Shown: one piece after another, positions 1 through 5,917 of the stretch
How the letters are laid out: every line of letters begins with the position of its first letter
How positions within the stretch are numbered: the stretch's first letter is position 1
NCBI GenBank assembly: GCA_003566215.1
Contig: PXEJ01000291.1
Coordinates: 1-6,480 of the forward strand
DNA from: Cyanobacteria bacterium T3Sed10_376R1m
GTDB lineage: Bacteria > Cyanobacteriota > Cyanobacteriia > Cyanobacteriales > Cyanobacteriaceae
Direction of reading: 5' to 3'
DNA length: 6,480 bases
The notes under the pieces: generated by a model
What the model saw: the letters and a program-made list of their open reading frames with translations, nothing else
Told to the model about the DNA's origin: nothing
Database searches by the model: none
Made by a program: the position numbers and the translations under genes

Positions 1-82
1 ATAATAAAGCATTAGTAATTTCTCTGCTATATGTCACGTTTCCGCAAAAAGGAGATCGTTTTCCAAGCCAAGCAATATGCAT
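1..82 (-). CDS. N-terminal fragment of a probable glycosyltransferase (runs off left edge)
   Basis: Reading the minus strand from the ATG at 82-80 gives 27 open codons to the window edge. The peptide begins MHIAWLGKRSPFCGNVTY and continues SREITNALL. The hydrophobic MHIAWLG strand, followed by a small-residue turn and then a helix, is the usual opening of a GT-B fold glycosyltransferase (family-4-like). From memory, cyanobacterial proteins of this type start with nearly the same SPFCGNVTY..E.TNALL string. An in-frame stop lies three codons upstream (plus-strand 92-94) and no other ATG, GTG or TTG start lies between, so the start is well fixed. The gene is divergent from proB and shares its upstream spacer. 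Acceptor, donor and pathway cannot be judged from this fragment. The existence of the gene is more certain than its function. Confidence 0.62.
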   Translation of the reverse strand, partial: MHIAWLGKRSPFCGNVTYSREITNALL

Positions 83-274
83 CCAATTATTTATTAACTT
101 TAACTAAATTTTATAAACGTTAGTTAACAATTATCACCCTTATTGGTCAAATTGAACTAATAATTAATAATGATTCACCAAAAAAGCGTCAATGGTCTTC
201 GTAAAAATAATCAATAATTAATCATTAGGGTCTTCTGAAATCAATCTGAAAACTATAAATATCAAGAATTTAGA

Positions 275-280
275 TATACT
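275..280 (+). promoter_or_regulatory. Putative -10 box for proB
   Basis: TATACT matches five of six bases of the sigma-70 -10 consensus and would start transcription about 34 bases before the proB ATG. No good -35 hexamer sits 16-18 bases upstream. Instead, TCTGAAA occurs twice at 11-base spacing (234-240 and 245-251), which could serve an activator. In DNA this AT-rich, -10-like strings arise easily by chance. Confidence 0.35.
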
Positions 281-320
281 ATAACTCTCAAAAAATGTAC
301 GCAAATAAGACTTTTCACTG

Positions 321-1430
321 ATGAATCAAACCGTAGTAATTAAAATTGGTACTTCTAGTTTGACTGTTCCTCAAACGGGTAATCTCGCTCTTTCAACCAT
401 TGCCAATCTTGTAGAAACCGCCACAAAATTAAGGGCAAAAGGCTATCAAGTTATTTTAGTCTCTTCTGGGGCTGTGGGAGTTGGTTGCGCTAGGCTTAGC
501 TTGTCTGAGCGTCCGAAAAATCTAAACCAAAAACAAGCTATTGCAGCGGTGGGGCAGGGAAGACTAATTCGTATTTATGATGATTTGTTTAACAATCTAG
601 GACAACCTATCGCTCAAATATTACTTACCCGTCACGACTTGAGACACAGAGCTAGTTATGTTAATGCGAATAATACTTTTCTGGCGTTATTGAGTTTGGG
701 AGTTATTCCCATTGTCAATGAAAATGATACTGTTGCCACCGATGAGTTAAAATTTGGGGATAATGATACCTTATCAGCTTTAGTCGCTAGTTTAGTAAAT
801 GCTGATTGGTTGTTTTTATTGACCGATGTAGATAAACTATACTCTGCCGATCCTCGTTTAGTACCTTCTGCTACTCCCATTGATTTAGTAGAAAGGGATC
901 AATTGGCTAAACTAGATGTCGATTTAAGTGATAGTTCTTCTGGTTGGGGTACAGGGGGGATGGTCACAAAAATTTCGGCGGCTCGTATTGCTACTGGGGC
1001 TGGAATTACGACAGTGATTACTAATGGAAAAAGACCTGATAATATTCTTAAAATTTTAGCAGGAAGTGCGATCGGTACAAAATTTGAACCTCAACCTCGT
1101 CCTGAAAATGCCAGAAAACGTTGGATTGCTAATGGTTTGGTTGCCGTGGGTAAAATATTTTTAGATGATGGTGCCGTTATCGCCCTTTGTGAACAAAATA
1201 AATCCCTTCTACCCGCAGGAATTATTAAAATAGAGGGAGTTTTTAACAGTTGCGATGCAGTGGACTTATACACAAACACAGGTTTAAAAATAGGAAGAGG
1301 TATCGCAAATTATAATAGTAATGACTTGGAATTAATTAAGGGAAAAAAATCTTACCAAATAAATAGTATTCTCGGCTATGAGGGATCAGAAACTGCTATC
1401 CATCGAGATAATTTGGTAATTGACAATTAA
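321..1430 (+). CDS. proB: Glutamate 5-kinase with C-terminal PUA domain
   Basis: ProB phosphorylates L-glutamate with ATP to gamma-glutamyl phosphate, the first and usually proline-inhibited step of proline synthesis, in the cytoplasm. The 369-aa length matches the family (E. coli ProB is 367 aa). The amino-acid-kinase domain spans about residues 3-255. Visible motifs are [11 protein letters not shown] (5-15, with the ATP-binding Lys8), VSSGAVGVG (47-55), the glutamate-pocket motif [18 protein letters not shown] (133-150), LLTDVDKLY (166-174) and [10 protein letters not shown] (208-217). A PUA domain follows at about residues 265-357. The ATG at 321 puts the first beta strand directly at the N terminus, as in homologues, and no Shine-Dalgarno is visible, which is common in cyanobacteria. 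The partner proA is not in the window. The gene is intact and unremarkable; linkage to the chemosensory genes downstream looks incidental. Confidence 0.97.
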   Translation: MNQTVVIKIGTSSLTVPQTGNLALSTIANLVETATKLRAKGYQVILVSSGAVGVGCARLSLSERPKNLNQKQAIAAVGQGRLIRIYDDLFNNLGQPIAQILLTRHDLRHRASYVNANNTFLALLSLGVIPIVNENDTVATDELKFGDNDTLSALVASLVNADWLFLLTDVDKLYSADPRLVPSATPIDLVERDQLAKLDVDLSDSSSGWGTGGMVTKISAARIATGAGITTVITNGKRPDNILKILAGSAIGTKFEPQPRPENARKRWIANGLVAVGKIFLDDGAVIALCEQNKSLLPAGIIKIEGVFNSCDAVDLYTNTGLKIGRGIANYNSNDLELIKGKKSYQINSILGYEGSETAIHRDNLVIDN

Positions 1431-1470
1431 CAAAGAAATTGTAAATAATCTCAATTGACCTTTGAAAAAT

Positions 1471-1498
1471 TTGAGAATAAGATTAATAAAGATACAAT
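1471..1498 (+). promoter_or_regulatory. Putative sigma-70-type promoter of the chemosensory cluster
   Basis: TTGAGA (1471-1476), a 16-base spacer and TACAAT (1493-1498) match the -35/-10 consensus at five of six positions each. Transcription would start near 1505, about 28 bases before the response-regulator ATG at 1533. A second, weaker candidate overlaps it: TTGACC (1455-1460), 17 bases, TAAGAT (1478-1483). The position between proB and the regulator suggests that the chemosensory genes have their own promoter. Confidence 0.5.
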
Positions 1499-1532
1499 TA
1501 CGTTTAGCCATGTTTATGAATTACAACAAATT

Positions 1533-1898
1533 ATGAGTACCGTTTTATTGGTGGAAGATAGTCAAACAACCAGAGAAGTTATTGCAAACTTATTGAAAAA
1601 ACAAGGATTAAAAGTTCAGTGTGCCAAAAATGGAGAAGATGCTTTAAGTTTACTAAAAGAAATGACTCCAGATATTGTAGTACTAGATATAATTTTGCCA
1701 AAAATGAACGGCTATGAAGTATGTCGGGTGATCAAATCAAATCCAAAAACAAAAGATGTTCCTGTAATTATATGTTCATCAAAAAAAGAAGATTTTGATC
1801 GTTATTGGGGAATGAAACAAGGTGCTGATGCTTATATTGCAAAACCATTTCAAGGAAGTGAATTAATTGCTACAATTAAACAACTGCTAAGAAAATAA
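1533..1898 (+). CDS. pilH: CheY/PilH-type single-domain response regulator
   Basis: This is a stand-alone receiver domain of 121 aa, the usual CheY/PilH length. The phosphorylation site is Asp52 (VVLDIILPKMNGYEV, 49-63). The acidic pocket is Glu8-Asp9 (LLVEDS), the switch Ser/Thr is Ser82 (ICSS), and the catalytic Lys is Lys104 in KPF (104-106). The stretch FDRYWGMKQGADAYIAKPF (88-106) is, from memory, characteristic of cyanobacterial PilH/TaxY2 (Synechocystis slr1042) and HmpB proteins. There is no output domain, so it should act by binding partners or as a phosphate sink in type IV pilus control. The frame is open back to a TTG at 1455, but the added 26 residues are not receiver-like and that TTG lies inside a candidate -35 box. 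The ATG at 1533 starts exactly at the first receiver strand and was chosen. CheW and receptor genes follow on the same strand. Confidence 0.88.
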   Translation: MSTVLLVEDSQTTREVIANLLKKQGLKVQCAKNGEDALSLLKEMTPDIVVLDIILPKMNGYEVCRVIKSNPKTKDVPVIICSSKKEDFDRYWGMKQGADAYIAKPFQGSELIATIKQLLRK

Positions 1899-1935
1899 AT
1901 TTAAAATTAAACAGAAAAAATCGAAGATAGTAGAT

Positions 1936-1941
1936 TATAAT
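1936..1941 (+). promoter_or_regulatory. Possible internal -10 box before the CheW gene
   Basis: A perfect TATAAT lies in the 126-base gap between the response regulator and the CheW gene. No acceptable -35 hexamer stands at the right distance (the bases there are A-rich). If used, it would give a leader of roughly 75 bases that carries the direct repeats and small dyads listed nearby. Chance occurrence in AT-rich DNA is a real alternative. Confidence 0.28.
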
Positions 1942-1953
1942 TGGTGAGGATTT

Positions 1954-2008
1954 TAACTTAATCCCATAGTTTAGTCTTAAACCAAAACAAGCTATAACTT
2001 AACCCCAT
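1954..2008 (+). repeat. Imperfect 14-base direct repeat pair upstream of the CheW gene
   Basis: TAACTTAATCCCAT (1954-1967) recurs as TAACTTAACCCCAT (1995-2008), 13 of 14 bases identical. The start-to-start distance is 41 bases, close to four helical turns. The pair lies in the leader of the CheW gene, the second copy ending 16 bases before its ATG. It could be a pair of regulator sites or a short duplication. The repeat itself is seen directly; any function is inferred. Confidence 0.6.
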
Positions 2009-2024
2009 TAAAAAGCATCAAACA

Positions 2025-2567
2025 ATGGCTGAGAATCAAGAATATCTCGAAAATATTAAAGAATCATCCTTTTCTATGTCCCTTGATAGAGGATTAGCTG
2101 AGGAAGTAGAAGCACCAGAGGGCGAATCACACCTAAGATTTTTCCTTCCCTCGGGGGATGAATTTGCACTATCAGCAATGGGGATTCGGGAAATTATGCA
2201 ACAAGAACCTGACAAAATAACTCCCATACCTAATTCATCCCCGTTACTATTAGGCACTATTAATTTAAGGGGTGAAATTATTTGGGTAGCTGATTTAGGA
2301 CAATTTTTAGGCTATCCCAATATGCTGAATACAGATCGGGGTGAAATTCCCGTGATTGCCGTAGAAGAACAAGAAACGGTTTTAGGCTTAGCGGTAAAGT
2401 CTTTAAGTGCGATTCATTGGCTAGAAATTGATAATTTACAGATGCCTCAAGATATACCTGATCATATTGCTCCCTATGTTCAAGGGGAGTGGGTTGAAGG
2501 GAAAAATCATCATATAAGGGTATTAGATCATATCGCTATTTTACGTTCTGCTCGTTGGGTAGCATAG
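2025..2567 (+). CDS. pilI: CheW-like chemosensory adaptor (PilI/TaxW2/HmpC type)
   Basis: This scaffold couples a chemoreceptor to a CheA-type kinase in a cytoplasmic array. The CheW (SH3-like) domain spans about residues 36-177: HLRFFLPSGDEFALSAMGIREIM (36-58) opens it, and LLGTINLRGEIIWVADLGQFL (75-95) is the conserved core, with Arg82 at the position of the conserved adaptor Arg. LGLAVKSL (120-127) and PYVQGEWVEG (150-159) are further CheW landmarks. The first ~35 residues are a polar, acidic extension not found in minimal CheW proteins. There is no fused receiver or kinase domain. The ATG at 2025 is taken as the start, with no clear Shine-Dalgarno before it. The gene sits between the PilH-type regulator and the receptor, the order of slr1042-slr1043-slr1044 in Synechocystis, which supports the pilI assignment. 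A generic CheW name is the fallback. Confidence 0.9.
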   Translation: MAENQEYLENIKESSFSMSLDRGLAEEVEAPEGESHLRFFLPSGDEFALSAMGIREIMQQEPDKITPIPNSSPLLLGTINLRGEIIWVADLGQFLGYPNMLNTDRGEIPVIAVEEQETVLGLAVKSLSAIHWLEIDNLQMPQDIPDHIAPYVQGEWVEGKNHHIRVLDHIAILRSARWVA

Positions 2568-2624
2568 TTATACTTTATGTATTAGATGCTCACAAAAACT
2601 TACACCAAGAAAATAGGAATTGAC

Positions 2625-2628
2625 GGAG
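2625..2628 (+). promoter_or_regulatory. Shine-Dalgarno site of the chemoreceptor gene
   Basis: GGAG stands 7 bases before the ATG at 2636 and fixes that start. It is one of only two clear ribosome-binding sites in the window; the other, AAGGGA at 5905-5910, precedes the 139-aa gene. Confidence 0.75.
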
Positions 2629-2635
2629 AAGACAG

Positions 2636-5302
2636 ATGACCACAGAAACAGACTATCAAGAAAGATACGCACAGGCTCAAACTGCATATCTAGAGGGTAA
2701 TTTGTCCATCGCCCTTGATGTTACCCAACACCTTATTCAAGATTATCCTCAAGACCCTACTATTTTATTGTTAAACGGTCATATATGTTTACAAAAAGGT
2801 GATTTGTATTTGGCAAAAAAAAGCTATAAGCAAGTTTTAGAGTTGAGCGATCGCACTGATCTAGTTAACTTAGCCCATCAAGGTTTAGCTCAAATTGAAG
2901 AAGAAAATCAAGAAGAAAATAATATTTATCCCTCCGAATTAAATGATCCTCACTTTGCCGAAGAAATCGAAGAATTAGACGAAGATGATAACCCAGACAA
3001 TTGGACTAATAGCATCCCTTTTGATAGTTTAGATTGGGACCCGGAAGAATTAGAAGAGGAAGAAATAGAAGATCCAACTCTACAACAAAGTCATGGAATG
3101 AGTAACTTTTCTTCTTCCTCAAATAGCTCATCAGACAATCAATCATCATCCTTTGACCTTGATGACGATGACTTTGATGACCCAGACGAAGATATTACCG
3201 CCACAAACTTTGAGTCATTAAAATTGGGAGCCCATAGCAATGACGATGATAGCGACTTTAATTTCCATCCCCAAGACATAGATATTAATATACAACCTCC
3301 TCAAAGTACTAATAAAAATCGTACTTCCAACAGTGAAAGTGAAGAAGAAGAAGAAACAGGTGCCCCAACCTTTGTTGTCTCGTCGGAAGATTCAGAATTA
3401 AGTGATCTAGAAGAAATGCTCACCAACTCTGGAGATAGCTTCGATTTTGACGATGATTATGGAGACTACAGTTCTGCCCTTGAGCCTCTAGGTAGTAACA
3501 ATGACATCAGCTCGTTACCAAAAACATCAATCAGTGATGACTACGATGAAGATCAACCCTTAGTAGCTGAAGGAGAAGATGACTTCTTTTTTGCTCCAGA
3601 TGAACTAGATGACATCCCCGATATTCAAGATGATGAACTGCCTGTATCGAGTATCTTTACCAAAGAACAAAAATCTCAAAGATTTGACGATGATGATAGT
3701 GGTTTTGACAATGATATTACTGGAAGTTTTGGTTTTGATACCAGTAATCTAAATCTTGATATTGATGATGATGAAATTGGGATTAGTACTCCCTTAACTC
3801 CCATGGGTAGTGAAGTTAGTAAAACCCCCATTATTCCAGAGGTGGAGATTTATCAAGGTAAATTTTCTAAATACTATAATTTATCAACCTTTAATAAACA
3901 ATTATTTCACGGCTTAATAACTGGTACATTATCTTTTCTCGTCGTATTTTTTATCACTATTTTTCAGGGCAATATCAGACCAGCAGACGGGGTTGAAGGA
4001 GATGAAGGAATACCCTATCCTTGGAGCAACCGCATTATCTTAGCCTTGATTACAGGGATAACCGCCGGGGGAAGCACCGCCGGGGCTGGTTATTTCATGG
4101 CAAAACATCTCGAACGTTACACCAATGATTTACAAACTCAATTTGATTCTCTTTATCAGGGTAATTTTGAAGTAAAAACAACGGTTTATTCCCAAGATGA
4201 ATTTGGAGCTTTAGCCACTAGCTTTAATGGTATGGCAAAGATGATTAAAATTACCACCAATGAAGCAAGGGAAAGAGCAGAGAAAACAGAAAAAGAACGG
4301 GAAGATTTACAAAAACAAGTTATTAAACTCCTAGATGACGTAGAAGGTGCGTCAAGGGGAGATTTGACCGTAGAAGCTGAGGTTACGGCGGATATTTTAG
4401 GAGCGGTGGCTGATGCTTTCAATTTAACGATTAAAAACCTACGTAAGATTGTTAAACAGGTAAAACAAGCGGCAATTCAAGTAAATAAAGCAAGTACAGA
4501 TAGTGAGGTTTTTGCTCGAAATCAGTCTAGTGATGCTTTGAGAATGGCCTCTGAGTTGGCTGTTACCCTTAATTCCGTTCAAATGATGACCGATTCTATT
4601 CAACGGGTGGCAGAAAATGCGAGGGAGGCTGAGGAGGTAGCTCGTTCTTCTATTGTAACGGCTCTCAAAGGGGGAGATGCGGTTGAGTTGACGGTAACAG
4701 GTATTTTACAAATTAGGGAGACGGTATCGGAAACTACTCGACAGGTAAAACGTTTGGCGGAGGCTTCCCAAGAGATTTCTACCATTGTGGCGGTTATTTC
4801 TAACATCGCTTCTAGAACTAACTTATTGGCTTTAAATGCTTCGGTACAGGCGGCAAGGGCAGGGGAAGCAGGAAGGGGTTTCTCTATCGTAGCGGCGGAG
4901 GTAAGACAATTGGCGGATAGGTCAGCAAAATCTTTGCAGGAAATTGAACAAATTGTACTACAAATTCAAACTCAAACTGGTTCGGTAATGTCGGCTATGG
5001 AGGAGGGTATTCAACAGGTAATGGACGTTACTAAGCGTTCTGAGGATGCAAAACGTTCTCTAGAAGATATTATTAAGGTTTCTAATCGTATTGATGGTTT
5101 GGTGCGCTCTATTACTGAGGATACTAATGATCAAAGGGAAAAATCAAGGGGAGTTGCTCAGGTTATGCAGGATGTAGAATTAACTGCACAAGAAACTTCC
5201 CAAGAGTCTCAACGGGTGGCGGGTTCTCTTCAAAATCTGGTGGGTATTGCACGGGATTTGATTTCTTCGGTAGAAAAATTTAAGGTGGAAAAACCTAAGT
5301 AA
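2636..5302 (+). CDS. pilJ: PilJ-type chemoreceptor with N-terminal TPR and long acidic linker
   Basis: This is a methyl-accepting chemotaxis protein of 888 aa, the expected sensor for type IV pilus phototaxis or motility (PilJ/Ctr1/TaxD2 of Synechocystis, HmpD of Nostoc). Domains in order: a TPR-like helical segment at ~6-85 (YAQAQTAYLEGN at 11-22, then GDLYLAKKSYKQVLEL at 55-70). A disordered, highly acidic linker follows at ~88-390. The first membrane helix is at ~424-445 and the second at ~466-489, with only about 20 residues between them. HAMP units lie at ~490-541 and ~563-613 (GDLTVEAEVTADILGAVADA, 575-594). The receptor coiled coil runs from ~615 to the end. The hairpin tip, residues 722-760, has NIASRTNLLALNASVQAARA followed by GEAGRGFSIVAAEVRQLA. 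The family consensus there is AAIEAARAGE; here it is ASVQAARAGE. There is no CheR-binding NWETF-like tail. The start is set by GGAG, and the stop is doubled (TAA-TAG, 5300-5305). No kinase gene follows. Confidence 0.93.
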   Translation: MTTETDYQERYAQAQTAYLEGNLSIALDVTQHLIQDYPQDPTILLLNGHICLQKGDLYLAKKSYKQVLELSDRTDLVNLAHQGLAQIEEENQEENNIYPSELNDPHFAEEIEELDEDDNPDNWTNSIPFDSLDWDPEELEEEEIEDPTLQQSHGMSNFSSSSNSSSDNQSSSFDLDDDDFDDPDEDITATNFESLKLGAHSNDDDSDFNFHPQDIDINIQPPQSTNKNRTSNSESEEEEETGAPTFVVSSEDSELSDLEEMLTNSGDSFDFDDDYGDYSSALEPLGSNNDISSLPKTSISDDYDEDQPLVAEGEDDFFFAPDELDDIPDIQDDELPVSSIFTKEQKSQRFDDDDSGFDNDITGSFGFDTSNLNLDIDDDEIGISTPLTPMGSEVSKTPIIPEVEIYQGKFSKYYNLSTFNKQLFHGLITGTLSFLVVFFITIFQGNIRPADGVEGDEGIPYPWSNRIILALITGITAGGSTAGAGYFMAKHLERYTNDLQTQFDSLYQGNFEVKTTVYSQDEFGALATSFNGMAKMIKITTNEARERAEKTEKEREDLQKQVIKLLDDVEGASRGDLTVEAEVTADILGAVADAFNLTIKNLRKIVKQVKQAAIQVNKASTDSEVFARNQSSDALRMASELAVTLNSVQMMTDSIQRVAENAREAEEVARSSIVTALKGGDAVELTVTGILQIRETVSETTRQVKRLAEASQEISTIVAVISNIASRTNLLALNASVQAARAGEAGRGFSIVAAEVRQLADRSAKSLQEIEQIVLQIQTQTGSVMSAMEEGIQQVMDVTKRSEDAKRSLEDIIKVSNRIDGLVRSITEDTNDQREKSRGVAQVMQDVELTAQETSQESQRVAGSLQNLVGIARDLISSVEKFKVEKPK
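2847..2854. repeat. HIP1 octamer GCGATCGC
   Basis: Exact highly iterated palindrome 1, over-represented in many cyanobacterial genomes. It lies inside the receptor gene and supports a cyanobacterial origin of the window. Confidence 0.85.
3341..3355 (+). repeat. In-frame (GAA)5 microsatellite in the acidic linker
   Basis: Five perfect GAA triplets encode Glu236-Glu240 of the receptor. Because the unit is three bases, slippage would change linker length without breaking the frame. Most other acidic runs in the linker use mixed GAT/GAC/GAA codons and are not simple DNA repeats. Confidence 0.8.
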
Positions 5303-5350
5303 TAGTTTATAAGTTATCAAGATAAAAACTCAGTTCAAGTTATATTTTGC

Positions 5351-5827
5351 GTGGTTGTGGGCAATTCATCTAAGGGATCATCTTATTCCAATAAATCTTC
5401 AAGGTCAGATTTTTTTACCCATACTCATTATGGTTTGTTGGGTTTAGATCCTAGTGCTTCGGTGGTGGATATTAGAAGGGCTTATCGTGAATTGAGTAAA
5501 CTTTATCATCCTGATACTACTTGTTTGCCCTTAGAGGAAGCAAGACTTAAGTTTCAGTGTCTTAATGAGGCTTATGGTGTTTTGGCTAATCCTGAAATGC
5601 GATCGCTCTATGATCTTAAAATAGGTTATTCTCGTTGGAATGTTATTCAGTCTCCCCTTAACTTTTCTGGGGAAGATAGTGATTATCAAAGTAAGTCTGC
5701 TTATTTGGATCCTACCGATAGACCTCTTTCTTCGGGAGAATTATTTGCTCTTTTTTTAATGGGTGTTACCCTTGTTTTTTGTGTTTTATTGGCTTTTGCC
5801 TTAGCTTGGTTGAGAACGGGGAATTAA
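5351..5827 (+). CDS. Tail-anchored J-domain (DnaJ-like) protein
   Basis: This is a Hsp40-type co-chaperone expected to stimulate a DnaK ATPase at a membrane. The J domain spans about residues 25-90 and begins HYGLLGLDPSASVVDIRRAY (26-45). The diagnostic HPD is at 53-55 (LYHPDTT), and LNEAYGVLANPEMRSLYDL (71-89) is its last part. There is no Gly/Phe region, zinc finger or substrate-binding domain, so it is a type III J protein. A single hydrophobic helix at ~131-154 ends four residues from the C terminus, suggesting a tail anchor with the J domain in the cytoplasm. No ATG lies upstream of the J domain in this frame, which opens after the TAG at 5303. GTG at 5351 was chosen and GTG at 5357 is equally possible. 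There is no Shine-Dalgarno. The gene begins 48 bases after the receptor on the same strand, so co-transcription is plausible; a role in motility is only inferred. Confidence 0.88.
   Translation: MVVGNSSKGSSYSNKSSRSDFFTHTHYGLLGLDPSASVVDIRRAYRELSKLYHPDTTCLPLEEARLKFQCLNEAYGVLANPEMRSLYDLKIGYSRWNVIQSPLNFSGEDSDYQSKSAYLDPTDRPLSSGELFALFLMGVTLVFCVLLAFALAWLRTGN
5599..5606. repeat. HIP1 octamer GCGATCGC
   Basis: This is the second exact HIP1 copy, inside the J-domain gene. It encodes parts of residues 83-86, where MRSLYDL follows the J-domain core. Confidence 0.85.
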
Positions 5828-5852
5828 ATAAAACCCTAAATCCGTAATGAAG

Positions 5853-5866
5853 GTAACGGTTACAAT
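5853..5866 (+). promoter_or_regulatory. Perfect 11-base dyad overlapping a -10-like TACAAT
   Basis: GTAAC-G-GTTAC (5853-5863) is a perfect inverted repeat and shares its right arm with TACAAT (5861-5866), a five-of-six -10 match. It lies in the 90-base gap before the 139-aa gene, with transcription predicted near 5873 and a leader of about 45 bases. No good -35 box is visible. An operator placed on the promoter would look like this, but no known regulator is assigned. Confidence 0.35.
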
Positions 5867-5917
5867 GAAATATTAACTCTATGTTAAGAAAAAACATTAT
5901 ACAAAAGGGACATACCC

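Noticed and set aside
656..1279. Antisense open frames of 62-74 codons inside proB
   Set aside because: They lie opposite a clearly conserved gene, have no family-like features and are explained as shadows of its codon pattern.
1455..1532. 26-residue N-terminal extension of the response regulator from a TTG start
   Set aside because: The added residues are not receiver-like, the TTG is in a candidate -35 box, and the ATG at 1533 matches the usual PilH start.
1899..2024. Intrinsic terminator after the response regulator
   Set aside because: The small stems here are only 5 bp, AT-rich and not followed by a T run.
4186..4806. Antisense open frames within the receptor gene
   Set aside because: Ser/Ala-rich translations mirror the Glu/Ala/Ser-rich coiled coil on the coding strand; no start signals.
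5844..5863. NtcA site (GTA-N8-TAC) in the gap before the 139-aa gene
   Set aside because: The GTA and TAC of the dyad are 5 bases apart, and GTA at 5844 has no TAC at the required distance.
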